NCBI GenBank assembly: GCA_001986395.2
Contig: MQVO02000001.1
Location: forward strand, 682,001 to 746,000
Length of the DNA: 64,000 nt
Source: Irpex lacteus
Lineage: Eukaryota; Basidiomycota; Agaricomycetes; Polyporales; Irpicaceae
Reading direction: 5' to 3'
Shown here: one piece after another, positions 35,073-47,444 of the stretch
How the letters are laid out: each line of letters starts with the position of its first letter
Numbering within the stretch: position 1 is the stretch's first letter
Notes under the pieces: model-generated
Told to the model about the DNA's origin: nothing
Databases searched by the model: none
The model's input: the letters and a program-made list of their open reading frames with translations, nothing else
Translations under genes and position numbers: made by a program

Positions 35073-36020
35073 CCGCACGACCTCGATACTTGCGGCGGGC
35101 TGACGAACGGCGGCCGGGGCCTGTGGGCGATGAGGTGAACAGCGGCGGCGCTCACAAGAGTGACCGGCACAACTGCAAGGGGGTCTCGTGACCTCTTTCC
35201 TATTTGGTCGGCCGCGGCGCGTTGATTGAATAAAAACGCGCTCTCTGCAGTGGCTTTCGGAGGGTTTCAAAGTTGTTCACATTGTTCAGGAGATTCTCTG
35301 GTAAAATCGGCGGGTACTTGTCTCATGAACACAGTACTTATGGCACGCGTCGCAACCTCTATAATCACCGCATGGGCCACACATCACAAGAGGGATCACA
35401 CAACGTCGGAAGAGCCGCCGAAGCATTTCTCAAGTGAATTTACTTGGAATTTACTGTAGCTTCGAGGATACACTTTTGTAACATGACCCAGATTGCATAC
35501 TACAGTCCACAAGGTTCACTAGTGTTGCTTGAGAACGGTTTGTTACTCCTGGTGTATAGGAGTGGCAATTTCGGGCACAGGTAACAACCCGCCACAAGAG
35601 CCGTTCTCTTCAGTTCTTCTCCAGAAAAAAAGAACACAACTCGGTGTCCACGGTGGCAACACGACGGAGTCACGACGGCCAAGCGTTGCCTGCGATGCGA
35701 GCGTGCTGCAATGCCGTGAACTGCGCAGTTGTTGCCGCGAGGGCGATAGAAAGAGGTTCAAAGTAGATAGGCGCTCGTACCGCCACCAAAACCCCACCTT
35801 ACTTTCTTGGTCGTCACCTCCCAGCTCTTTCTCACCACGACCGACACCTTCCTCCTCCTCCTCGCCGTCATCAACGACAACGACGCCTCTTCGGACAACT
35901 TACAAGCAGCCGTAAACGGCGCCGACACACTCTTTACTGCGCTGACGACACCCCGTGGCGCACGGTATAACAAACAGCGAGGTCTTTGCTCCAACCCACG
36001 CACATTTGCGACCACCGACA
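35073..36020. promoter_or_regulatory. divergent promoter region, ULP2 and KRE6-like gene
   Basis: About 950 bp between divergent starts. The right part (35800-35880) is strongly C/T-rich (TTCCTCCTCCTCCTCGCC), typical of fungal core promoters of well-expressed genes. Open frames (for example 35529-35915) have no motif. Confidence 0.45.
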
Positions 36021-38291
36021 ATGTCCAACTACACTCGACGAGTACCGCCCCCAGGCCAACAATATTACTCTGTCCCTCAGAGCCCACCGCGTATGGGAGG
36101 GCCCAGCCGACAGTCATCTCAGAATCCATCGTACAGTTCGTCTATGCCCTTGGCGATGCCCCAGCCTCAAGTCAGTCAGTCGAGTTATATTTCGCGCGAG
36201 GACAGGGATGAGACTGCACATCGCGTTGCAACGGGTGCTATTGGAAGTGGCTATGGTCCCTACTCAGTGCGTACTCTCTTCGTAAATGCAGGTTTTTATA
36301 GACAGCTAAGATATACATCCGCAGTACAACCCGAACATTCCTGGTTCACAATACTCTTCTAGGTTCAGCAATGCACCTTCAGAGGTGTCTGTCGTCACAT
36401 CTGGTGAAAAAGCAGGCACCGCGCCCATGATTAACACCAACACTGTGCCTCCATACATGTGGGATACCAAAGACCCCGACCTTGACGATCCCCTCCACAA
36501 CCCTGACCCAGTCCGCGACGCCGCACTCGACCGCTCCTTCACGCTGTTCTCATCAAGAGGATGGATGAACGTTTCTGCTCTCTTTCTCCTTGTCGGCGGG
36601 CTGCTGATGCTTTTCGCCGGATACCCCATTATCATATACACTCGGCAGCCGAAGTCTGTCGGCCACGGCTTCAATCTTGGCGGAACCAATGGCACAGGAC
36701 AAGTTCCGGACCTCCCTAACATGCCCAAACTTATCGATGACGACACTCCATCCGATGTGAGAACGCGCACTGGCTCCGATGGGAAGACATACAACCTGGT
36801 CTTCAGCGACGAGTTCAACGTCGACGGACGGACATTCTGGCCGGACGATGATCCCTTTTGGGAGGCCATGGACTTCCACTACTGGCCGACGGGAGACTTG
36901 GAGTGGTATGACCCGCAGGTGCGTGGCATCGCCAAGCCTGGGAAACCCTTGATTTTAATCACATTTTCAGGCTATTACGACTAAGGATGGCAAGCTGGTA
37001 ATCACTATGGAAGAGATGCCCATTGCAAACTTGAGCTGGCGTAGTGGAATGCTGCAGTCATGGAACAAGCTCTGCTTCACGACGGGATACATCGAGATGT
37101 CGATTAGCATGCCGGGCACCCCGCAGGCGCCGGGACTTTGGCCCGCAGCGTGGACCATGGGTAACTTGGTGCGTGCTATCCTTACCGCTCTCACATCCAT
37201 ATATCCTGAGAGTTTTGATTGCAGGGCCGCGCAGGCTACGGTGCTACAACCGAGGGCATGTGGCCATACAGCTACGATTCCTGCGACCTCGGCACGTTCC
37301 CTAACCAGACAGACAAGAGCGGAAACCCAGAAATTGCCGCTACCGGCGGTGTGAACGGTGACCCACTCAGCTTCCTCCCCGGTCAGCGCACCTCAGCGTG
37401 CTCGTGTCCTGGCTCCGACCACCCTGGGCCGTCGGTCAAAACAGGCCGTGGTGTACCCGAAATCGATATCCTCGAGACGCAGATCAACGTGGCGAACTTC
37501 ACAGGCGAGGTCTCGCAGTCTGCGCAGGTGGCCCCGTACAACTATCAGTATGAGATCGACAACTCGTCTGACGCGACGACGATTTATGACGGGTCCATCA
37601 CGAGGCTTAACAGCTACAAGGGCGGAGTTCTGCAGCAGGCGGTTTCGGCGTTGACGGAGATCAGCAGTGATAATTATAATAATAATGGGTATGCGTCGTA
37701 TGGGTATGAGTGGTGGTCGAACCCTAGTAATAGGGACGAGGGATTCATTACGTGGTACAGTCAAGGCAAGAAGTCTTGGACTGTTACTTCGAAGACCATC
37801 GGACCCGATGCGACGTCCCAGGTTAGCCAGCGACTGATCTCTGAAGAGCCTATGGTGAGTATATCATTGTTACTATGAGGATGCCCCTCTGACGAGTCTG
37901 CCGCAGTCTATCATTCTGAACTTGGGAATGTCGCGTAAGTTGTCTTCATGTGATTCTGCGAAGTTGCAAAAGGCTAACGTTCGCGTTTCGCTGCAGCATC
38001 CTTCCAGAAGCAGGACTTCAAACACCTTACGTTCCCCGTTAGCATGTACATCGACTATGTACGCATATACCAGCGCGATGACGCCGGCGACGACGCCCTC
38101 TCGTGCGATCCATCTAACAGACCCACCGCAGACTATATCCAAAAGTACGTCGTGTCATTTACTCTTTTTGTTGCTTACGCTTATGCTTGTGATTATCTAG
38201 ACACATCAACGCTTACTCAAACCCTAACCTTACAACTTGGACTGATGCCGGTTACACCTTCCCAAGGAACTCGAAATACGACGGATGCTAA
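36021..38291 (+). CDS. KRE6/SKN1-family beta-glucan synthesis protein (GH16-like)
   Basis: A type II membrane protein needed for beta-1,6-glucan in the fungal wall; yeast Kre6 and Skn1 act in the ER/Golgi and at the cell surface. ATG at 36021 (MSNYTRRVPPPG). A cytosolic Pro/Ser/Gln-rich tail of about 170 residues is followed by the membrane anchor ALFLLVGGLLMLFAGYPIII (about 36577-36640). The luminal SKN1 domain follows: LVFSDEFNVDGRTFWPDDDP, TTKDGKLVIT, GYIEMSISMPG, GLWPAAWTMGN. The GH16 catalytic motif is EIDILE (about 37460), giving the two catalytic Glu. YEWWSNPSNRDEGFITW and SMYIDYVRIYQ complete the jelly roll, and the protein ends SKYDGC with TAA at 38289-38291. About 650 residues, with six or so introns. 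The DEFN and EIDILE motifs separate it from secreted GH16 endoglucanases. It may be hydrolytic or transglycosylating. Confidence 0.93.
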
Positions 38292-39136
38292 CGACTCTGA
38301 CTCTGACTCTCACAATCTCAAACTCAAACTCGTTCATGTCTATGTCAACCCTTCCACCTACCACCCATCACCATCTCTCTCCTCTTGCATATTGCATGAC
38401 ACATCCCATCATACAATTTCATCCTCTCCTCTCCGGTTACGAATCGCTCACGAACTCACAATGCATCCCTCCCATCGTTCTTGTGTAGTACATACCTAGA
38501 CATCTGTAATATTTTTCAGACCTGATCATGATGGTGGCTGCTCCTCTTGTGGACTGCCAGTCGTTTTTGCATCACATACATACCAATTTCTACCTCCATT
38601 GACACCCCTTCTAGCTACGCTTCTTCGGGGGTGCTCTTCCCCGCCGTGTTCTCGTTCCATCTTCATCTTCATCGCACGAACTCTACGAATGGACTATGTT
38701 TCTCCTTTTTTGTTCCTTCTTTCTTCAACATCTTGCGATGGATGAGTATTAGTAGTGGTTATACGCGCACGCTCTTTATATATTGTCGCATACCGCGAAG
38801 ATTACGACCTCTTGTAATAATAAGAGAGTTGTTTACTTGCTGAAACCTCGATGAGTATTCGACGCCACGAAGGTGTAGGACCGGTCCGCAGCGGGTGTGA
38901 TAACAGAGTTTCGTGTGATCCGTCAGACAATTCACTTCACCAAATACTCCAAGTTTGTATCGCGCCACGATCTAATAGTACGAAAGGCTAACGGAACCGA
39001 CGGTATAGAGATCTTTACTTGCTCGAGATATAACGAGATGGTCACTAATGCTATCTTGCTTTGTTTCGACCGATAGACATTAAAGTAAAGCTCGAAGTCA
39101 CGCTAATATACGGCTGACCGTCGGGCTGGACTTGTG
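38292..39136. other. intergenic, no gene seen
   Basis: 3' flank of the KRE6-like gene, with a CT-repeat tract (CTCTGACTCTGACTCTC near 38294-38310), and the promoter of the folate gene. No motif-bearing frame. Confidence 0.6.
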
Positions 39137-40690
39137 ATGTCTTCTTCCAAGGCGGTCATCAACCTAGGATTGGACCGTATTCGCGCTCTTCTAACCCATC
39201 TGCCGGCGTACACGCGTCCGACTTGTCATATCGCAGGAACCAATGGGAAGGGGAGTGTCACCGCTCTGCTCTCCTTCATCTTGCAAGCATCGTCGTATCG
39301 TGTCGGAAGGTTCAACAGCCCACACCTCGTATCCATACATGATTCGATTTCGATCGACAACGTGCCTGTCTCGCATGCCAAGTACGCAGAGATTCGACAA
39401 CGCGTAGAGGCGGCAGACAGCCAACACGCGATTGGCGCGAGCAACTTTGAGTTACTCGCCGCTACCGCCCTTCAAATATTCGAAGATGCCGCGATAGACA
39501 TCGCCGTAATGGAAGTAGGCATGGGAGGACGTCTAGATGCCACAAACGTCATCTCCGACGACCAGATCCTCGTCTCAGCACTCACCTCGGTCGATCTCGA
39601 CCATCAGGCGTTCTTGGGAAACACGGTGCAGCAGATCGCCGTAGAGAAAGCTGCGATCGCACGAAGGGGACGGCCGTTCGTGCTTGGGCCGCAAAAGCAT
39701 CCGGAAGTAGACCAAGTTGTTCGCGAGGTTGTTGCGAAGGTTGGAGGTACAGTCGTCGAGACTTTGGTCCCGTCAAAGAGGCAGCGCGACCCTGTCTTGG
39801 ATGGGGAAGAACCGTTGGTCAACTTATTGTCTCCTGCCTTTGTCGACCTGCCACAACCTGTAGTGGTGGATCTACCTCCATTCCCTACTCCCATCAACCT
39901 ACTCCTTCCCCTGAAAGGTGAACACCAGCTGCAGAATCTCGGCATTGCTCTGGCGATAGTGTCTTCGCTGTTATTACAGACCGATTTATCTCTCCAGTTT
40001 CAGAAGAAGATTACGTTGGAGACAATCGTGCAGGGTGTGAAGAACACGCGCTGGCCCGGTAGACTTTCCTTCCATACGATCACCTTACCCCAACCGCTGG
40101 CTGAACCAGTGTCTCGGAAAGAGTTAGTCACTCCTTCGACCGACACCTCGAAATTCCTTGTCCTAGCAGATGGAGCGCATAATCCAGCATCGTCCAATAC
40201 TCTCGCATCCTTCATCAGCGACACCCTCGCTTCAAGACTTCACACGCCGCCGACCACAGGAGGCCCTAGTATCACAATCAGCTACATACTTGCTCTGTCT
40301 CATTCACCTCCTAAGAAGGCAGAAGACACATTGGCTCCCCTGTTTATCCTGCCTAGTTCCCTACTCCAAACTACACAACTATCTAACCACTTCGACATCC
40401 GCGTGCGTATCGCATTTGTTAGGTTCACGCCTCCTGATGGGATGCCCTGGGTACGCTCGGAGCCCCCTTCGAAGCTCAAGGCGGTGGCTTTCCCGCTTTT
40501 ACCTGAGGGCGAATTTTGGGTCGCTCCTGACGTTGACTCCGAGCCCGCGGAGGATCTGAAGAGGGCTCTGAACTGGGTAACGAGGGACCAGCATGTTAAA
40601 GACAGCGAGGGGTTGATCGTCATCGCCGGCAGCCTCTATCTTGTGGCGGACTTTTACAGACTATTACAGAGACAGGAGAACAACGCTTGA
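39137..40690 (+). CDS. FOL3: dihydrofolate synthase (folylpolyglutamate synthase family)
   Basis: This ATP-dependent ligase adds glutamate to dihydropteroate to make dihydrofolate, a step present in fungi and plants but absent from animals. Intron-free, 517 residues from the ATG at 39137. It begins with the family start INLGLDRIRALLTHL. The Mur-ligase P-loop is HIAGTNGKGSVTALL (residues about 33-47). The folate-site segment GRFNSPHLVSIHDSISID follows, then MEVGMGGRLDATN with the metal-binding Glu and Asp, and TSVDLDHQAFLGNT. The C-terminal domain has the LADGAHNPAS motif near residue 345. It lacks an N-terminal mitochondrial presequence. The short length and SPHL/VSIHDSISID pattern favour the Fol3-type dihydrofolate synthase over the polyglutamate-adding Met7, which is longer. 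The two functions are not cleanly separable from sequence alone. Confidence 0.88.
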   Translation: MSSSKAVINLGLDRIRALLTHLPAYTRPTCHIAGTNGKGSVTALLSFILQASSYRVGRFNSPHLVSIHDSISIDNVPVSHAKYAEIRQRVEAADSQHAIGASNFELLAATALQIFEDAAIDIAVMEVGMGGRLDATNVISDDQILVSALTSVDLDHQAFLGNTVQQIAVEKAAIARRGRPFVLGPQKHPEVDQVVREVVAKVGGTVVETLVPSKRQRDPVLDGEEPLVNLLSPAFVDLPQPVVVDLPPFPTPINLLLPLKGEHQLQNLGIALAIVSSLLLQTDLSLQFQKKITLETIVQGVKNTRWPGRLSFHTITLPQPLAEPVSRKELVTPSTDTSKFLVLADGAHNPASSNTLASFISDTLASRLHTPPTTGGPSITISYILALSHSPPKKAEDTLAPLFILPSSLLQTTQLSNHFDIRVRIAFVRFTPPDGMPWVRSEPPSKLKAVAFPLLPEGEFWVAPDVDSEPAEDLKRALNWVTRDQHVKDSEGLIVIAGSLYLVADFYRLLQRQENNA

Positions 40691-40886
40691 ACTACTCATG
40701 CCGGGGCGCACTGTGGATTATCCTCGTTAAAGGAGTGCATCGCAATCTAATGATATCACGACGTGAAGATTGGTTGGTCACGGATGAATGGTTTTTATTC
40801 GTAACATTTCAACGATGAAGCAGCTATAGCGGTGAGCACGGACGTACACACCCAGCATAGTAGAAATGTCGAGAAATCGTCAACGG

Positions 40887-42769
40887 CTACTGCATCGACA
40901 TCTTGACCACCGTTCCTGCCCCGGTGTTGCCGTCAAACACGAAAAAGTTCGCAATCGGAGCTTCACGAGCTCCCAGTGTTTTGAGGATATCTTGCGCCAA
41001 CATACCCCCAACGACTGCGCAAACAGGAGAGATCTCATGTGAAGCCGTGACGGCCACACTCCTAAGCACGTCTTTGTCAATACAGGAGAGAAAGAGAAAT
41101 AGAGTGTCAAGACGACCACACGCACTCTACGAGCTCCTTGGGAACATGGGGGAGGGCCTGTCTATTCACTTGAGCCTTGGTCACCAGATCGGCCGCAATT
41201 GCTTCGATCTCGCCAGCCGAATCGACGTCAGAGGGCAGATTGCCTTCATGGCGAACCTGGTATTCCCACAATGCTACAATGTGGCAATCGACGCGGTGTC
41301 ATCATCGAGGTTCACTCGCGAATTATCCGAACGTACCGAGGATGGAGAACACAGCTGCGGGGTTGAGCTCCTTGGTTTGCTTCCGTGTTAAACCCGACCA
41401 GCGATGGTCGCGTAGACATATTTCAAGTGGCGCATAGCTTGCTGTCAATTTCACGTTCTTTGAGGCTCCTGAATCTTTGTTTGTTGGGCCCGCACGGTCA
41501 CTAGAGGGCGATAGTACGGCAATCAATCGAACAGTTAGTCTAAAATCTTGCCTAGAACCCACGCGAGTGAGTAGTGTGGGGAACATACGGAGAAATATAA
41601 TCATGTTTGAGTAGATCGCAGAAGATGTATCCCAGGAGGCCATATGACCCGCCAGAGTAGAACGGCTTGGAGAATCGTCTGCAAACACTATTTATCCTTA
41701 TCTGATAGGCTCATGCGCCTTGTCAGCAGAGCTAGGTCACAGAAATTAACTGTAAATGCCTCACCAGACCTTCACGGTCCCAGTCTGTAGCACACACGAG
41801 GTTCACGCCTGAGATTAGATCATCTAGCGCTTTGTCTTGTAGTATAGACTCGTCATGATATGTCTCTACTTTGACCAATGGATTCAAGGCTTCTATTCTT
41901 GCTTTGGCAGCATCTACTCTCTATAGGGTATGATATCAGTGAATGAAAGTAGCTGTGTGAGGGGAAAGCAGCACGGCGCAGCGGTCAGACAATCGTGTGA
42001 GCTCAATTCATTCCGTTCTCTCTTGGAGAATTCGGGGACGCGTCCATATCGCAAGCACAGCCTTCAGCTCCACAATGGCTATTTATAATATTGAATACTT
42101 AGTTGAGCATGGATAGCCACGGTATGCCGTGAGCTGACGCAAAAAGCAGTCCATGTCCCAAACTTTGAGGGACAATCTGCCAACCATGCGTAGGAACCGT
42201 TAACGGATATGGTACTCACCTTTCGGCCAACGTCCTCGTCTCTGAAAAAGAAGCCTGTGGCGAGATCTTCTGCAGAAACATCCTCACTGTCTACCACAAT
42301 GAGCGTGCCTATGCCCGCAAGGACAATGTTTTTGATGGTCTCAGTTGCAACACCTTTAAGCCGCAGCACAAGGACAGTTGCATTTCGCATCCTACATTAC
42401 AAAGAGAAGACGAGTGTTAATAACTGATATCACTCTCATAACGCAAAATACAAATGATTATAACAAATTCTCATACTCATACTATAGTTCACATGTGTGC
42501 TGAGAGCAAAACGAACGTAAGGTAAGTTCTGGGGGTGCAAACTCACCGTTGTTGCGCTTCCAGGCCCCAGAGTCGAATCTGTCTGTCGTACAGAGCAGCT
42601 TCATCTAATAGAAGTCATATGGTCAGCGTAAGATGTTCAACGCGGCACATGGCTGACCAGTAAGTTCTGTAGGTGGCCACTACAGCTCACCTTCTGTGAT
42701 TGCTTCACCCGTCTGCGGCTTCTGGTCACCGATGTCCGTCGTGGCAGCTGTCGTGTTCAATTGTGCCAT
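40887..42769 (-). CDS. AOS1: SUMO-activating enzyme E1, AOS1/SAE1 subunit
   Basis: The non-cysteine half of the heterodimeric E1 that adenylates SUMO for transfer to Uba2. Start at 42767-42769 (MAQLNTTAATTD). The hallmark ALYDRQIRLWGLEAQQRMR lies across the exon boundary near 42550-42610. The ThiF/adenylation fold follows, with VLRLKGVATETIKNIVLAGI, then TLIVVDSEDVSAEDLATGFF and FRDEDVGRK near 42230. In most Aos1/Sae1 proteins the first motif is GxxxxGAE; here LRLKGVATE keeps the Gly. A long middle part (41.3-41.9 kb) follows, then the C-terminal HEISPVCAVVGGMLAQDILK, TLGAREAPIANFFVFDG and VVKMSMQ. There is no catalytic Cys domain, as expected of Aos1. More than ten short exons. It converges with FOL3 at about 200 bp. 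Confidence 0.92.
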
Positions 42770-43355
42770 CTTTACGCCTTCTGTCTCTTATGTGGACGAT
42801 AACCTTTGAGGAAGAACGAAGGTGGAGAAGTTCGAACGGAGTTTGTGGCCAAAGACCAAAGTTCGTGTTACCCATATTCGGGATGCGACTATGCAATCAC
42901 GGACTTTGCCGGTGCCTATAAAAGTCCCACGCCTGGCCACAGCCTGGAAGCCGGTGCCGTAAATTGAACAAGGTTTGACGGTCGAAGGTGCTCGTAGCGT
43001 CGCTCGGCCACAGGGTCTGACGCACATAAAGTTCTGCGATTCTTTCACATTCCAGGGAACATGTGGTACAAAGAGACTAGAAGACCAATTATAACGCGAC
43101 ATAAGTGGGTGAGGGGCTGATAGCACTGTGACAGGTAAAATACAAGGGGGTGTTTGAATTTCAGAAGACCAGACGAAAACCGCGCGAGTACTCTCAGGAA
43201 TAAGGATAGATAGAAGAGAAGAGGTGGGGGTGGGGGAAACGTTAAAGGCATACTGAGCCCAGGTCAGCAAGAGATGCATAGTGGCGTTAAACGTAGCCGC
43301 CATCGGTGGTATATGGGACGTCCGAGAACAGTGTCTATGGATCCGTAACTCAAAC
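42770..43355. other. AOS1 promoter and 3' flank of the zinc-cluster gene
   Basis: Both neighbours are on the minus strand. A frame spanning 42788-43474 has no motif and overlaps the last exon of the neighbouring gene, so I leave it out. Confidence 0.5.
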
Positions 43356-46241
43356 TTAACTGCTGCCAACCAGCGGCATTCCGTCTGCTGAGGCCGCGTC
43401 GCGCTCATCATCCAAACTGAGGAAGCTTGGGTCAGCAAATGAGGGTTCAGGACACTCGGCACCGAGTCACTCACAGATAATTCCTCTCAATTTCTGACAA
43501 GATGGACAGGAAGTCCCCTGTCAGATAAGGACCGTCAGTGTCGGTCACGCTGAGGGAGTCCGGGAGAACTTACAGAGATATGCATGTGCGCGTGCAGCGG
43601 AGGCTGGCGCCGTCTCAGCCTTGCGTACGGCGTCGAGCAACGTTGACGCGACAAAGCGGACCTTGTGAACCTATACATTACGCGACATCAACACATGAGA
43701 AAACACCCGAGTCGGCTGCGCTCTGCTCACCAATGACGGACCATTGGTCGCGATGGATTGGATTGGGATGCTGAAAGGTAAACATTTCAATTACAGGCTA
43801 CAGCCACCGGTGAGAAGGCTTTCATTACCTGTGCAGGATGTTCAGCAGGTCACTCGCAACTGCTTCCCTGTCTTCAGCAACGCGGCTCTCGTCAACACTT
43901 CCTTGCAACGAGGTCACCAGCTCGTCCCGGTATTGCTCAATGACAAACCGAACGAGTTGCTGTTGGAAATGAGACGCTTCGCCTATGTGGTGTAGAACAT
44001 GGTGACATACCTGCGTGACATACAAGTTGGCCTGCATCACGAGGAATGGGTTGAGGGCATTCGCTCTCGAGGCATTCGGGTTGTCGAAGAAGTCTTTCAC
44101 TTCCGCGAACGTTGCCTGCCTGAAGCCTGCGCCGCCGTACTCGGGAGGGAACTGCTGATTGTGCTGCTGCTTCAGTCGGAGCGGTTCCGGCGCATGCGCA
44201 AGCGCAGCGATGATCCTCGAATGCAGTGCCTGTACCTCTTCCAGACGTGCGGTGAGGAACTGTCCTTGAGGCGGGGAACGTTTATCCACTCGAATGCGCA
44301 CGAGAATCTCACCCAACAGGGCGAAAATCCGTGAGATATAATTCAGTCCGGACACTAGCGCGGTCTTGCCGTGGGGTTGCGGAAGATATGCGCTTGGCGT
44401 GATGCTGGGGAGTATACAGTCAATAAAAACAACCGGAGATAGCGTGGTTAAACTTCGGCCGCCACTTACTATTCGTCGTCGAGCTCGCGTGGGAAATTGC
44501 AGGTCGTGTCCTCGTCTCGTAAGCAGATCGGTCGGCCTAGCAGTATGGACATCGACTTGTCCGCTATCCCATGACGTGAGTGAGAGAAAGTGACGAGCAC
44601 AAAATATAGCTTACCTCCGAAGAGCAACCAGAATGTGCGCCTACGCACCTCGCATTCAATGAGATCAAGGCCTTCGTAGGATGATTCTTCATGCATGCGA
44701 AGAGTCACGGCGATGTGTGCAGCTTCACCGAATGCTGCGTGTTGAGTAGCGTCGTGGCCCTCACAAAAGTGGTAGACACAATCACTGCACAGAAAACCCC
44801 CGAATCAGAGTGGCCATCACGATCGAACGGTGAAACGACTCACAAGTAGCGAATTACGACATGCATGGACGTTGGGGGGTCGTAGGACGCAACTGAGATG
44901 TGCCGACTCGCCTCGTGACAAGTCTGCGCAAGCTTACGCACTGCGTGGCGCTCCATGGGTAAATAAGACCTGGGAACTTGCACCAGCGTCGATGCGACTG
45001 TCGACATGACGAGAGCAAAGAAAAGAGGGTCTCTCTCTTCTCGCCGCGAGTGCACGTCGGCCATGAACGATGGCTTGTGTACACATGGTGTCAATGGATA
45101 AACGAAATCGAAAAAGAGTGCAATGATCAGGAGCATCGTGTCTCGAGGAGCAATGTCCTCAAGCCGATGGGGCCTGTAATAGTAAGAGAGTGGGGGTATC
45201 GCGGTCGGAGGGGGTATCGAGAGTTGTTGGTGTTGCTTGTAAGACCAGTTAAAGAGAGGATAGGTGCTAAATGGCTCATTGGCAGAGTTAAAGCCGTTGG
45301 GCTCTTCAGTACGTGGGGAGCGGGAAATGGTAGTCGGCTCGTTAGGGCGGGGACCAAACGTAGGCGAGGATATTGAAGCCATACCAGGATATTGTGAGTG
45401 GAAGCCGTCTGCCGCAATTGGATATCTTGAAGGTGGCAGAGATCCGGGATGTAAGGATGGCGGGACACTATTCAGACTGGCTTCGAGGAAGGGTGACGAG
45501 ACCTGTGGACTGGTCGATATGGCGGTCTGTGACGGACTAGAGCTCTTCTGTGTCGTTGTGACCGGTGACTGCACGACATCGCCGTTGCCGTTCTCCTGCT
45601 GTTGCGCCGCTGCTTGTGCTGCGGCTTGGGCCTCTTGCAGTCGCCGCAGATACCTACAAACCAGCAAAATTGTTGTTGGATGGGTTTCGAGCGTTGAAAC
45701 CCTCTTTGTGCTCACAAATTAGGGGGGCCGCGCTTTTTGGGCTGATACTCATAAGTGCAGGGTATGCCCAGCGCGATACAGTGCTTGCACGACTGCTTGG
45801 GGTCGTCTGGGTTCTCCCTGGCGCATCTCACCTTGCGAGCTCTGCAGGCATCGCAGCCTTTGGGGAGGTCAGTGGGGTATTCTGGCACTCAGGAACAGAC
45901 AGGGATGCGCACTCTGCGATTGCCGCCTGGTTTGCAAAGGGTCAAGGTTAGCTTGGTTGTTCAACGTGCGAGCAGAACGCGAGGACATGGGTGCGGACGG
46001 CACAGCGTGAAAAGCGAAAGCAAATGAGGACGAAATGACGAAGAAAATGCGGGGAGGATGAGTGCGGGGAGCACGAGGCGGGAGAGGGAGAGAGACTAAG
46101 GGGTCTGAAACGGACGGGGAAATGTCGGGCGACTGACTTTCTCTTGATCTTGTTGCCATTTTCGGACCCATCCTTGCTTGCGGGGTCGTCAGAGGGCGGT
46201 GTGGGAGAAGCAGGCTCTTTTTTAGCACGCGCAGGAGCCAT
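43356..46241 (-). CDS. Zn2Cys6 fungal-specific transcription factor
   Basis: A nuclear DNA-binding regulator. Start at 46239-46241; a short basic leader (MAPARAKKEPASPTPP, ending GNKIKRK) is spliced to the zinc-cluster exon near 45.95 kb. The cluster reads KGCDACRARKVRCARENPDD then PKQSCKHCIALGIPC, six cysteines as C-x2-C-x6-C-x11-C-x2-C-x6-C. A basic linker, EYQPKKRGPP, precedes a helical segment with an Ala/Gln run (AQAAAQAAAQQQ). A Ser/Pro-rich region follows, then the fungal-specific middle homology domain from about 45130 (ALFFDFVYPLTPCVHKPSF, MADVHSRREERDPLFFAL), with VRRRTFWLLFGADKSMSILL and GRPICLRDEDTTC near 44530-44640. The stop is at 43356-43358 after GMPLVGSS. About 800 residues. 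Target genes cannot be predicted; the neighbours are not an obvious regulon. Confidence 0.9.
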
Positions 46242-47444
46242 CTGGACGGTGGTGGGAGTACGGGCTTTGTTTCGAGGAGGTCGGCGGCGGGGGAGGGCAG
46301 GGAAAATGCGGCCGGGTTTGGGTCGACAGCGATCAGCGAATTCAAAATCAGAGGCAGGCGCTGCAGAGGGTCTCAGCCTCCGTCGACGGACTTGTCGGGG
46401 TCGGCACCGTCTCGAGCAGCGACGAGCGTAGAATAGCAGAAAGAGAGGATGTGGGGTAGAGACAGCAAATGCGGGGTATATCCCTCCGCTCGCCCGCGTT
46501 GCAGTTGACTTTTGACGGATCAGCTCTGTTTGTTGTTTGGGCGGGTCCTTTAAGCAATCTCGCGTTCTGAGGTTCCAGCAATCTACCGCAAACGGCATCT
46601 AATCTTCATGACATTGTTCGAAAACACAATCTGCGCGTGGTCGGTCACAGCTGCACAACCAGCTTCTGACCCTCACGTCCGTCACGAGTGTCCCTCAAGG
46701 CCGCCGGCCCAATCCACGCGGTTCATTGCCGGACTTACCCCCTCGTCTCTCTCTACCATCCTCGTGGGTAGCACACGCCTTTACTGGTTCGCTCGGACTC
46801 AGATCAACTGCCCAGATAGTTTAGAAACAACTTAGTTCTCGAAGGTTATTCCAGGCCACCGTGGCCATGAGATCTCCATCACCTCCTCGTCACCGTCACC
46901 ATTGTCACACTCGCTCTCGCACCGCAGGAAAAATAGCTGTGAGCTGGGAATATGGGCAGATAGCTTTTCAATTAACAGAGTCACCTCAGCCCTGAGGCAC
47001 CCAATTACAGTACCGTAACTTAGTTTTCCTCTCCCTCGAGATACTCCGGCCCTCGTCCGTTATGCCTTGTCCCTCCGTCATCTATCCCGCCAAGCTCATC
47101 CACCCACCTTCGGCGGGGGTCACCGAGGCTGCCTCGAAAACCGTAACGACCGTCCACGTGAGCGCGAATAAAGCGACCCAATCTTCTCGCTCCCGAAATG
47201 CGCGAAATCTTTTTCGATATTCAGGACCCTTCGTCGACCGACTATTGATTCCGAGCAGATCACCAACAGGATAGTGCCCGACCCTGCCGCGATTTATGGT
47301 GTCGTTGGCTGGACTCAAGACGGGGAGGCCCACCTCATGACCGCAAGGCTCAACCGCAGAAATCAAGAGGTCAATGTCCCGTGCGATGGACATAGCACGC
47401 TGCCTCCATCTTCCTGTTTCCAATAGAAGCCAAATCGGTGATGA
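46242..47444. other. promoter of the zinc-cluster gene, one weak ORF
   Basis: Upstream sequence of the transcription factor (46242-46600 is G/C-rich and C/T-biased). Apart from the weak call at 47062-47426 I see no gene. Confidence 0.5.
47062..47426 (+). CDS. possible small gene, unresolved strand
   Basis: Reading on the plus strand, exon 1 (47062-47157) encodes MPCPSVIYPAKLIHPP, then SAGVTEAASKTVTTVH. A GTGAGC donor and a CAG acceptor at 47258 restore an 87-residue frame that continues ITNRIVPDPAAIYGVVGWT and ends CFQ. The 101-nt intron is longer than its neighbours. The minus strand of the same bases also holds a 113-codon open frame (47082-47423), and the stretch abuts the PPR gene's stop, so either or neither may be real. 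No family is recognised; it could be a remnant. Confidence 0.25.

Noticed and set aside
47082..47423. 113-codon minus-strand ORF beside the PPR gene
   Set aside because: It mirrors the weak plus-strand gene candidate and shows no motif; I could not decide the strand and did not call it separately.
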